Positions 26,257-38,900 of a stretch of 64,000 bases of DNA are shown here, one piece after another. Numbering within the stretch: position 1 is the first letter of the stretch; the number at the start of each line of letters is the position of its first letter. The translations under genes were made by a program, and so were the position numbers. The stretch covers positions 1,597,501 through 1,661,500 of the forward strand of contig NC_091103.1 in the NCBI RefSeq assembly GCF_024713975.1. Direction: 5' to 3'. Below the pieces are notes generated by a model, which searched no databases, was not told where the DNA came from, and was given only the letters and a program-made list of their open reading frames with translations. The DNA is from Paralichthys olivaceus (Eukaryota > Chordata > Actinopteri > Pleuronectiformes > Paralichthyidae).

Positions 26257-29019
26257 TCATTTCATTAATCAGCAACTGTTTTAATTGTTTCGCAAATTTT
26301 CAGCCAAAATATCAAAGATTTCATCTTCTGCTTCGTCAGGTTTATTCATTAATTATCTTACAATTGTTTACAACTTCCTGTTTGGTCGGGGATTCTCACC
26401 ACTTTACATCATCATGGACATTTATAAATACAACAATCATTTAAATTGTGAGGTGACAATTGAAATGAGGAAATTAGTTAGTGCACACAAACAGAAAATA
26501 AGTGAGAACTATTAACAGTGAAAGATATAAAAAGAGATTTTTGATGTTATATTATTTCTAGAGAAAATCTTAATTAGTTCACATTTATTCAGGGAAACCT
26601 AAACTTAATGTCTGTAGAATCACAAAGTCTCAAATTCAATTCATGAAGCAAATCTGGTCATTTTCGTGTTCCTCTGTTGGTCAATAGAAAAATCCTCCGT
26701 TAAAATGACACCAAAACTAAAAATCTCTGATTGTTTGGGGAAGAAAAAGTCACAGACGGCAGAGTGAGTGTGTTTGAGGAGATGCCTGGATGTTGGTTTA
26801 ATAACTTAGAAAACATTTGTTACAGAGAAACTACAGTAACAGTACAACAGAGAAATGAAAGGAGCTGCAGTCACGTCCACTGGTGCCTGCTCTCAGTGAG
26901 TCCACATTTCAGTTTACTGAACATTTTAAAACCAACAGAATCTGTCACAGAGGAAAACACACAGGTGTAAAAAGTCTCCATCAACATGAGGAAGAAAAAA
27001 ACAAAGAAATAATAAACTGAGTAAAAAAGGAACATTATAAAAATACTGATCTTTGCAGAGAAGCTGAAATCTGAATTTTCAAGAGTTTAGAGTTTGGGCA
27101 GTTTAATATTATTAATATTAACATTATTAGTCAGTTATTTGTGAAGGACGTGAAATCACTGCTGCAACGATGGAGATGTCGACTTTTAGGGGATTCACTG
27201 TTTCATCAGTTTGTATTTCTGTTCTCGTCTCAACTGAACGATAAGAGGAAAGTCCCTGAAACAACATTTAGAGATTTAACTGACGGAGACTCTGGGATCA
27301 GTTTCATCACAAACTGTGAAACATCAGAGTTCAGAAAAACAAACCCGAGAGCTTCATCATTAAATCAGTGATTCAATCTCTTTTCGGGGATTTTTACAAC
27401 CTGACTTTTTTTAAACAGAAGCAAAGAGTTTAAAAAAAAAATCACCTGGTTTTGTTCATTTCTGGGTTTTTAATCTTTTTTAGGAGCGAAATGTAAATGA
27501 CAGAATTTTACTTTTTAAAAAGACAGATTCACAACACAATGAACTTTAAAGTGATTATAGAGGAAAAGTTTCAGACCATGATTTGAACAAACTAATCATC
27601 CCCAGCAGCTCAGTGGATCCAACAATGATTCACACGTCGGTTTTAAAGTCTCTGGTTTCCATCGTGTCGTCGTCAGTTTGTGGACGTTTTCCATCAAACG
27701 AAAGAAAGAGACTGAAAATGATCTTTTAGTTTCTGGTTTTTTATAAAAGTTTCATGACCGTGTCCTGATGTGACGTGAAAAAGAACAAGAACATTTTCAA
27801 ATCTGGTCAAATCAAGTTTCTATCAAAGAAAAGTTGAATTTAAGATCAGACTCGTCCTCGAACATCAGTTCTTTTAGTTTGAATTTAACAGGAAGTTAAA
27901 CTTTCCCTTCTCGTCACCTTCTTGTATTTTCTGTGTGTTTGTTTTATTTTCACACATTTGTAGTTTTTGCAGAAAAAGTCAAATGTGGGTAAAATATGAA
28001 TTTTAGTTTCAAGGGTGAATCCGTCTGTAACTGATGTGATGATGTCATCACGTGAAAGTTAATAAACGCTTCATTGGTCACATTTGAAATCTCAGAGGTT
28101 TGATAAAGGAGCAGAAGAAAGAGAAACATCTGGGATCAGGTCGGAAACCTTCACGTTATCGTGAACAGCAGAATAAATCTTTTAAAGCCTCGACAGTGAC
28201 TCGACAGTGACGTGAAAGAACTTCTCCCAGCTGAGATGACGACTGAGAAAATAAAAAGTTTGTTTGGTGACTGACTTCCTCCCCTGAGCCTCAATCAAAA
28301 AAATAAAGCTTTGTTCCTTCTTTAAAAACTCGGGGTTTAGGAAATGTTTAAAAACCTCTGGACATGTACAACTCAGGCTGAAGAAGACAAACTTCTGTTT
28401 CAAACCTGACGAAGTCTCAACACAGATGAAGATGTGCGTCAGTCTGCACACGTCCGTCCTCCACAGCAGCGTCTCAACTCCTCTCCTTCATATAGAAAAT
28501 ATAACACTATATTTTACAAGAGGACTAAGAACAGAACATCTATTATCTTACAGGGAACAAGCAAAGTATTTACAGCAAACGTCTCCCGCCCACAACGTGT
28601 GGGACGAACGGGCCGCCGGTGTGACACCGAACACTGGGAGGAAACGTCCCGGACTCAAAGTGGATCAAAGCGGATCAAAGCGGATCCAGAGTTTCAGCTC
28701 AACGTGATTCATCATCTCCGAAAGAGTTTCAGAGTCTGGATTCAACAAGTGTTTCTAAAACTAAGAGGATTTTAAATTCTGTAAGATTCAGTTCATCGAA
28801 TAATCAAATTTAATTTTCTTTTTTGTCATAAAACCTAAAATGTTTCACATTCATCACATCAGATAAATAAACTCATGAGAAAAGTTTCTGTGAAAAATAA
28901 AATGATGGATTCTCGACGTGGATGTTGATTATTTTTTAATCCTGTGAAACATTAACCAGCTGAACGAGCTGTGACGTGATCGTCTGAGAGGAGCAGGTTT
29001 AATCAGACCCGGGTCCTGT

Positions 29020-29111
29020 GCCCGACCTCTGACCCCTGACATCTGACCTCTGACCCCTGACCTCTCACCCCCGACCTCTCACCCCCGACCTCTGACCCTC
29101 GACTTCTGACC
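29020..29111. repeat. 14 bp degenerate minisatellite
   Basis: About six imperfect copies of a CTCTGACCCCTGAC-type unit. Confidence 0.75.
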
Positions 29112-29929
29112 GGTTCCACTGGACGATCGTTTCCTGTTGACCACATTAAATCGTGTCCAGGACTTGAATGAGAAACATCTCGTGTCGATGGTTCTGATTT
29201 TATTATCTGAGATTTGTTTCTTCAAACCAGAACAACGAGGAAAATCCTCCGCTGACGTAAAAAACACGGAGACTCTGAGTCACCGCGTGTTTAAGTGATT
29301 TGACCGCCCGAGCAGAGAGAGAGAGAGAGAGGATCCAGATCCTTGTTAGAACCACGTCTCTCAGGAAACTGGCTCATTTGTAGGAAACGGTGAAAACACT
29401 TGTTGAAGCTGATTTTTCTCAAACTTAACTAAAAAACACAAAATCTCTCTGAAGACGTGAAAATAAGTTTGTGTCATTTAAAAAGTGTTTGTGTTTGTTG
29501 TTGTCTCGTCTCCTGATCCGACCCGAAGTGTTCAGTTTGACTCTGGCCCTCTGCTCGGTTATTAAGTGCTATGAGAATGATGAAGTGCTAAGAATGAGGT
29601 ACAACACCCCCCCCCCCCCCCCACACACACACACAGGACGAAGCTCTGGGAAATGGTCCCAACAACCTCCGGCCGCTCGAGTGCGTCCACTGAAACTCAA
29701 AGTGCTGCCGGTCCCGGACGTGAGGACGAGGGCACCCGTGAGTCTCTGTTGTGAGGTGCAGCACGCGATGGTGGACAGCACTCTACCACGATACAACAGT
29801 GAGGAGAAGACGGGGGAGAGCAAAGAGGAGGAGAAAGGGGAGGGAGGGGGACATCCTGTTCAGAGGTGGGTTGTGGGTAAAAAAAAGAAACTAAAAGAAA
29901 TAAGCGAGCGTTATTCAAACAAACAGCCA

Positions 29930-31596
29930 TCATGACTGCGGACTGTTCTGGACAGAGTTTAATGAGTCCGTCTGGCCCTCCTCCTCCTCCTCCTCCTCCT
30001 CTTCGTCCTCCTCCTCCTGGTCTGGATGGAGGGGGCCGTTGTGCCTGCCCTGCCTGCCCGAAGCTTCATTGTCCCTGGGTACTGTGGAACTTCCAGTCCC
30101 GGGCTTCACTGGGCCTCTGGAGGTCCGGTGTATGTTTGACGGAGACAAACTACGGCCCCTTCCCTTTTCCTGAGCATCGCTGTCGGACCTCCTCTCTGCT
30201 GCTGAAGACTTTTTGGTCGTCACCTTCTGTCTTCCCTCCTCTTCCTCTTCTTCATCATCGTCGTCATCATCATCATCATCCGAGTCGATGCGGTTGAGTC
30301 TTTTGCGGACCGGGCGATCTTCCTCCGACGATGACTCAGAGTCCTCAGACTCGTCCTCGTCCTCATCGTCCGTCGAAGGCCGTCGTTTCTTCAGCATCTG
30401 AGCGAGCCGCCTGCGCCGCTGCTGTGACAGAATCTCTCTCCTCTTTCCTCTGCCCATCTTCTCCAGGTCCTCCTCTTCTCTGTCTGTCCTCTTTAATCTC
30501 CTCCGCTTGTCCTCCTCCTTCTCCAACAGTTTCCTTTTCAGCCGCCTCCCTCTCTCTCTGTCGTCTTCCTCGTCTCTGTATCTCCTCCGCTTTTCCTTCA
30601 TTCTGTTCCTCCAGTGGTCTTTCTCCTCTTTCCTCCTCCTGTTCACTCTCCGTCTCTGGTCGTCGTCGTCTTCGTCTTCATAATCCTCCTCCTCCGCGGA
30701 GTCTCTGGAAGAATGCGACACTGGAGGAGAAGCAAAGAGGAAGAATTAACTGAGCGGATTTAATCTTTTCATCTCATTTCCAGGATTTACATATTTATTT
30801 ATTTCTTGTTCTTCTTGATTCTTTTTCTTGTTGTGAGGAAACTTTATTATGAATTATCCTTCACATGAACGACACCTGAATGGAAACTATCTTTTTCTCC
30901 AGCTGATGATTCAGAACATGAATATTTGAAAGGTTTGTACTTTGACCTCAAATTAAAAGTGAGGAAACTGAGGTTGACTGACCATCGCTGTAGTCGCTGG
31001 AGAGATGCTCCTTGCGTGGCCGGCCGCGTGGTTTGACCTTGTTCCTGTTGGCGGAGGCCTTGGAGTTGTCCGACGACTCGGACGTCTCGCGGTAGTTGAC
31101 CTGCTGCCGCTGGCCGCGCCTCAGGCCCCGCCTCTTTTTTTCAGTTTCGCTGTCAGTCATGTCGCTGAACTGATCGGAGTCTAGACAGGACGCGGAGAGA
31201 GAGAGAGACCGTGTTTCTTATTAGGAACTGAAAAATAAATTAAACCTCATGAACTCTGCAGGAGCCTGACAGCCCGACAGTCTCCCCGACTCGTGCACTC
31301 ACCTATTTCTTCTTCACTTTCTTCCTCCTCTTCCTCGGAGGAGTGTCTTCGCCGCCGCCTTTGTCGTTTCCTCCCCCTACGTTGGATCTTGCTGGGTCGT
31401 TGTTTGGGAACCCCTCTTAACGCCCGCTTGGGGCGGGTCGCACTGTCCCAACTGCCCACCTCGCTGCCACCATCTTCATCTTCCTCCTCATCGTCATCTG
31501 CCCCAGACGCACCGAAGTCTTCATCCTCTGAGCTGGAAGAGGAAGAGGAGGATACTGAATAAAGAGAACTTAAAAAATGGAACAGAGAGTGAGTGA

Positions 31597-31667
<71 letters not shown>

Positions 31668-32892
31668 CTGTTGCTGAGCATGAACTCATCTTCACTCTCA
31701 GCTGCCGTGCTGTCGCTCTCGAGGTCATTCAGCCTCCTCTTCTTCCTGCTCCTGACAGAACGAGCCTGGCTTCTGATTGGCCGCTGGCTCTCCTTCCTGT
31801 CCTCTGACAGGATGGGAGTGACGTCTTTGCTGCGCTCTGTTCCTACATCAGAAAAATCTGAGTTAACAAAACCTAACGTCGGGATTTAACCAGGTGAGTC
31901 TCATGTTTGAGAGAGTCCTGATCAAGAGAGTAGTGACACACAACACTTTTCAAATATACAAAGAATGACAAGAAGAAAAGTGACACAGACAGAAGACTCT
32001 GTTTCTATCTGAGACAGGAAACGATGAGAAACCATCGAACGCTGCAGTTCACTCACCAGCACAGAGGTCGGTGATATCTTCCTCTATAGCCTCATCGATC
32101 GCATCGTCAAAGTCGTCAAACCTGAAACACACGTTTCCATGATGAGATTATTAATCCAGCTTTTGATACTGTAAGAGTTCAAATCATTGTAAATAAATAA
32201 AAATGGATAAAGTAAAGATTAAATAAAATAAAGATGGACTTAATCAGTCGTGTGTTAAAATGAGTTCAGACCCAACCACTGTTCAAAAACTCTCTGAAAC
32301 CAGAGACAATCAACAGATTAGATTCTGTGCAGAATGAATCCACAGAGTTTAATATGCAAACGTAAGAAGAACTCAACAACTGTTTGAACCCCCCCCCCCC
32401 CCCCCCTCCCCCTCACCTGTAGCTGATGTGCTTCCTGGTTCTGGTCGATCTTCGGCCCAGATTTTTACTCTTTTTGGAGTCTTTCTTCTTTGTTGACTTC
32501 TCCTCCTCTTCCTCGTCTCCCTCCTAAAGTAGTAAAATAAAAAAACTTCTGTTTCTCTGGATAAATCTGATAAATCAACTGTTCAAAGAAAAGTCTTATG
32601 AGGCATGAAACCGCTAATTTCCTTGTCACAGTTACAACAGTTTGTGAAACCACATTTCATTTTATCGTCACAACAACTTAATATACCAGAGTTGTTGTGT
32701 ATCGTTCTATAACGATGAAAATCTCCACTAATTAAAATCATCTAAAAACTCAATATAACAATAAACTGCTCAAAAGTGTTTACTCACCGGAATGATGTTC
32801 TCCACACTGATTCCCACATACACCAGACGCTCTCTCCTGGACAGACGGAGAGAGACGAGGGTCAATACCCATGTTATTGTTATTATAAGTGT

Positions 32893-32950
<58 letters not shown>

Positions 32951-35900
32951 CTCCTCTCGGCTCTCTCTCTTTTCTTCAGAGCACTGTCCAGATTCTGCAG
33001 CTGCTCCTCCAGTTTCTCACACAACAGTTTCTGAAGGGTAAAAAAACCCAAAACAATTCATGAGGGTCGGGAATCGAAACGGATTCAAATTGATTGGATT
33101 CAGAATCACAAGGTCTCGATTCGATTTCTGATTCTAGATCAGTTCAGCTCAGGATATTTCATTGTACAAAAACATATTTGTGTTCAGACACTGAGATGAG
33201 AGGCAACTCCCAAACTCACTATAGCTTCTGTTGTGTAAAATGTCACTCCTGGAAAATGGTGTTGATTAAAAGATCGATTCGTCCTTTTTATGATATTGGA
33301 ACTTTTAAATGAAGATCAATTTTAATCAAGAAATCAGCTCTACATTCATATCTTCAGGCAACAAAACAATAACTAACTGTTGAATAACTAACACTGATAG
33401 TTTTACAGTTTGATAACAGATGTGTGACACACACACAGCTTACATGTTGACAGGGCGGACAGAACCACTCTCCATCTGGAATCAACATGAGCGGTGGACG
33501 CAGACAGGCGGTGTGGTATCCACTGTCACAAGAGTCACACAGCAGGATCTGAGAGAGAACACACACACACGCACACGCGACAGCTGTGAAACTTGAACCC
33601 ACACATCACTGCGTTAAACAACACATAAGTAATAAAGCCATTACATTGCTTCATTGTGTATTTACTTGAGCCTTCGTGATAAATGTGTGCAAAGGATCAG
33701 AAGTTTTATTTTATCAGTAAGTCATTAAACAACAGGTATGAAGAAATACTAGTTTTGAAAAGTCATTTATTGAGTCCTGTATCGTGAAAATGATACCAGA
33801 GCTCAGAAGTGTGTGAAAACATCTGTAGGAGTCTTGTTACCAGCTCAGGGTGGTTGGGCAGGCCACAGTGACTGCAGGCATCCTCACTGGGAATCTCCTC
33901 TGATTTACAGGATTCTTCTGAGTCGCTCCCTCCCTCGCTGTCCTCATCTTCTCGTTTCCTCCCTCTGTCCTCCACCTCCGTCCCCTCGTTCAGTTTACGT
34001 CTCTTCGAACGAATGTTGGACCATCGGGGACGTCGATGCCTTCGTTTTCCCTGAAAATGCAACAGAGGAAAATAAATTGTCAAACAGAAAGAACAAGTTG
34101 TTAGATTCCCTCTCAGGACACTTTTAGAGAGTGATTACCCTTCGTTTTCTAATTTGCCCGGCCACTTCTGCTTTTATGTCTTTCTTTGTAGCTGAGCTCT
34201 GCTCCTCTTCATCCTCTTCTTCATCCTCCTCCTCCTCTTCTTCTTCCCTAGTTCTGGGAGTCAGTGCCTGTTTTTTTTGTGGTTTCTTTCTCTGGCTCTC
34301 CGCCGCCTTCGAGCTCGGCCTGCAGGTTGGCAAAGCAGATGATCTTCAAGAAAAAAGGTGTCCGAATCAAACCAGCTGTATCTGACATTACAATGGGAAA
34401 AGAATATATTTTCAATAACTTCCACACGTACCTGCAAATCCTGGCAGACCTCCTCAGCTGCCTCCCTTCCTCTTGGGCCTCCTGCTCCCTCTCTTTCTCC
34501 TCCTCTTTTCCACCTTTCCTTAACTTGTTTCTCCTGTGGGGAGGAATCTTAATCTTGAGCCTGATTCCTTCTTTCTGGAGCTCAGAGGATGCCTCCTCCA
34601 GGGGACCCTGCTTCCCCTCTGACCGCAGCCCAGCGTCCTTAACCCTGACCTGGGCAGCCAGCTCATCATTGACCACGTCTCCCTGGTGGTCCTTTTCATT
34701 TCTCTGTTCAACTTTTAGAGGAGGAACGGCGCCCCCTGATTCTGCCTCCATCTTCCCTAAAGTGCTCTTACTCTTTTCATTGTAATCCTTACTTCCTTCC
34801 TCTGTCCCAGACACTTCTCCTTTCCTCTCCTCCCTCTCGTCCACGCCATCATCTTTCTGGTGACGACTGCTGTGCGCAGTTTTTGTCTTCTCTGACGGTT
34901 CCTCTGTGTTTATTTTACACAGGTCTTCTGTCGTCTGTCTCTTGGGTTCCTCTGTGGACTGAGACAGTGGAGAAATGCTAACAGCATCCACTTCTCCCTC
35001 TGCAGCTTTAGGCGCTTGATCAGACTTTAAAGATGTCATTGGCAGCTTTCCGGGTGTTCGAAGAGCGGAGGATGTTGTTACCGACGTGTCACCTTCAACA
35101 GGTCCCTTCCTTACCAGCACTGACTGCCGGCTCACCTCCCGCTCTTCCTCCACAACTCTGGAGCCCCAGTGCTCTACACTTGGTCCATTTGGTTCCTGTT
35201 GCTCAGCGCCAGGGGCTCTGTGACGCTCAGACGGACTGCGAATGACCCCTATATGACCTATTACACCGACTTGACCTATGACCCCTATGACTCCATTCTG
35301 TCCGTCTTTGTGGGGCAGGAGCACAGACGCTCTCCCATTCGTCAGTTCTTGCTTCGATGCACTGACCACTAACTGCTGCTGCTGTGACATAGCCAGACCA
35401 CAAGAGGGTGCTACAGAGTTCAGTAACTTGCCCTCTCTCCCATGACTGTCCTTGCTCTGGATCACTGAGGGGTTACACACAATAATACTGCTGCTGCTGC
35501 TGCTGCTGCTGCTGTTGTTGTTGTTGTTGAGGTGGCTGCTCTGGTAGCTCTCTGCGAGCTTCAGCTCCCTCTTCTTCAGTGGTATCTTTGCCTGCTGGTT
35601 GCTCCTGACGACGGCCCGCCCTGCCTCCTCTTCCTTGTTAACTTCCTGTTTTATCACAGTTGTGCATGGTGCCATGACAACCGACACAGTGTTTTTGGGA
35701 GCGTCTGCTTCCCTGGATTCAGATTTGACAATGGTGGTGATGGTGCTGACCCGATTATCGAACAAAGGGGGTTTGTGGTCCGTCCTCTTTTCTTTTACCT
35801 CAGCGTCTGTGTTCTCCCCCTTGATTGACTGCATCTGCTCCTCCTTTAGCACTACAAAACAGAAAATGACTGAATAAATAAACTTCTCGAGACAGAAATC

Positions 35901-38900
35901 GTGACAAGGACAGAACAATAGAAGATCCGCTGGCATAAAAGATGAGAATCCAATGAAAATGCATAATAACGTATTGTATCTGGCAGGTTCCGGTTTGCTC
36001 GTGTCACACTGACAATTCAACAAGCTGGTGCACACTGTTTTGAAAACTGTTGAGGTTGGTATGGGCCAAATCTATTTTTTCGTTTTTTTCCTCTGACAGC
36101 TGTTTCACTCAACAGGTTATATTTAGCTAATTCATAATTGTATTTTTTTATCTCTGTACCTGGTGTGAGGGGTTTCTCTTCATTTATGGGGTCAACCTTC
36201 TTGCTCTCAGCGGGTTCCTCTGTGCTCTTGGAGGGTTCGGGGTCAGTACTTCCTGTTACCTCATCCCCTAAATCATCACGACAAACACACACAAATGAAA
36301 CAGTGTTATTATGATGATGATGATACTACAGAGGAAGTACATTTAATTAAGATCAGATTTTACAATAAAAGCCTTTTTCAGTAACTGTTTAATATCAGTT
36401 GTAAACATTTTGGCAGATGTTGTCATTCCTTTTTAATTCGAGATATCTTTAGTTTTATTCTTCCATTCACTGCACCTTTCTCTGTGGGGCTGTTGCTCCT
36501 GGATACAGTGGATCCAGCCTGGTTCTGGTCCCGCTCCTGATTCAGGCCTGGACTGATCTGAGCCTTCAACAGGTCCAGAGCCTCAGCCAGATCGTTACGA
36601 GTCCTGATAACACAGATTGGAAAAGAGGCTCAAACCAGATAGAGAACTACAAAGAAGTAGAATTGGAATAGATGTAGAATGAGGTGGACGGATAAGACAC
36701 TGCAGTCTATCATCTTGCACAGACAGATACTTAACTTTCAGAAGTGAAGAGGAATCTACTTTAATGTTGCACTAAGCCAAGGTTGGTGCATACATTCGCA
36801 TATGTTCTAAATATATTTGTTTTGCTGGTGCCACAGTAACACTGTACCTGACAATGCACTGCCAGGTGGATCCGTCCAGATCGTCCTGCTCCTCCGTGTA
36901 CAGCCGGATGTTCTGCTCGTGGTCCAACTGAAGCCAGTACATCAGGCCCTGTCGGTCCCGACCTATCGGCTGCAGACGCATCTTCTCCGGGTCCTCCTCA
37001 TTAACTGCCATCTTGAACTTCAGGTTGTCATCAAACTGACACTCGCACAGATACTGAGAGGAGGAGGAGGGAAGAGAAGAAGGAAGGAGGTGATAAAGAG
37101 AAGGTGACTGTGGTTGCAGAAGTTTCACTCCCACTAGGTACATTAGATGTGTCTTAAATCTGAGGCTGCATTTGAAGACCAATTGTGTTAGAGCAGTGTG
37201 ACTAGTTTCCCATTTCAAAGCCAACAAACGCCTCCTGCAACCCCCAAAGAGATGAAGGCTCCATGCCTCTCAGAAAATCTTCTGAAGACCAGTCAGTTTC
37301 ATATTAGTTTAGCCTTGGCAGTCTATGCAGCCCACAAAGACTGCCTACTTCATGGGCTGTGTAGAGCACGGCCTCTGAAGGAGTCAACACTGAATTAAGC
37401 TATTAAGTAAAAACAGGTCATGTCGTACTTTGAGGATGCTCGACTTGCACTCCATGGACATATCCTGGTAGCCCTTCTGTTCCAGCTCCCACGCCCAAGT
37501 ACTGTTCAGCTCCTGGCAAACCTACAGGAAACAATGATTAGATACTGTCACCATGTACAAGTCAAGTTCTCTGTCTAATTAAATCTTTTCTCATATCAGA
37601 AGGTGAGGCTGTAAAGTTAGTGAGACAGTCACACACACTCTCACTCTCTCACACACACCTTAGCCAGGTACTTCTCCCACCGGTCTGTCGTTACAGACCT
37701 CCCAAGTTTTCTGAGCAGCTTCACGTGAAGCTCCACGAGGGGTTTAGGGACTATAAAACAAACACAGACACAGTGATTAGAAACATAATACTGTTTGTCA
37801 TAAACTTTCAAACGCAACTTCAAGTATTCATTCAGACTTGAACCGGTTGTTTCTGGAGCTTATGAGCGAATTTAGCAGATTTTAAATGCATCAAGATGAG
37901 CACCAACAGGAGGAACACTACAAGATGTGTTTTTATATGCACTACCTAGTGTACTTACTGGATCCTAACTTACACTCAGCTGTCAGTTTATTAGGAACAC
38001 CAAGATAAAACTAATGCAGTCTAATACAACTGTCCTGCAAAATAATAATTCTCCAATCCTTCAATATTCTGTGTTAAAATGGTGCTGATTGTACTTTATG
38101 CTCATTTTGCTCGGATGCATCGTGTTTCCATTGATGTGTGGTGTGTTTATGTTGACAGGTGTTCCTTTTGTTTTGTCCAACCCATTCAAATTAATGAGCT
38201 TGTCAACAGACACACCTCTTTGTAATGTAATACAGATGAACAGCAGCGCAAACTAAAGGTCTACAACATGATCACACAGTTGAAACAACACCTGTTTAAC
38301 AGTTTCAACAAAAACTCAGCTGCACCTCCATCTGGAACTCTCCCCAAACAAACCAGAGAGACTGCACTGAACTGTCCACCTTCAAACACTACTGAAAACC
38401 CTTTTCAGAACAGCATTTACCTCACATTTCAATGTGTGATTGTCATGTGTATTTAATTTGTATTTGCTTTTATCTGCAATCCTGTAAAATTGTTTACATT
38501 GTTGAAAGCAGTAGACATCCTTCCATTATCTACACTGCGTATCCTTTGAGAGTCGCAGGGGGAGCTGGAGCCAACACCAGCTGACGTTGTATTTGGGCGA
38601 GAGGCAGAGTTCACCCTGGAAGAATCGCCAGCGTATCAGGACAAACACACGGAGACAAAGTACCTCCACTCTCACAATCCCAGTCAATTACAGTCAAAAA
38701 GAGTCTCCAGTGAACCTGACCCCAATCTGCATGTTTGGACCGTGAGAAGAAGCCGGAGAAAAGCCACAAAACACAGGGAGAACATGTAAACTACAAACAA
38801 ATGAGCCATAGGGATTCAAACCAGGAACCTTCCTGTATGAGGCAACTAACCACTGCATCACAATGTGTAATTATTATTAATGATTATATATCAAGTAACT

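Larger units (their letters stand above)
25141..29929. other. Intergenic and probable long rsf1 3' UTR
   Basis: No coding exon recognised. Contents seen: AT-rich sequence from 25.4 to 26.1 kb, an 11 bp minisatellite at 26173-26256, and a 14 bp degenerate CCCCTGACCTCTGA-type repeat at about 29020-29111. The stretch next to rsf1 could be its 3' UTR. A minus-strand AATAAA lies near 26583, but nothing fixes the real end. A run of 17 C lies at about 29605-29622. Confidence 0.5.

Noticed and set aside
31533-31554. Extension of rsf1 exon 16 to the first AG at 31555
   Set aside because: It breaks the frame with exon 15. The AG preceded by the better pyrimidine tract restores it.
34248-36035. 595-codon minus-strand frame taken as a single-exon gene
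   Set aside because: It is rsf1 exon 7 (34432-35851) plus intron sequence on both sides; clear acceptor and donor delimit the real exon.
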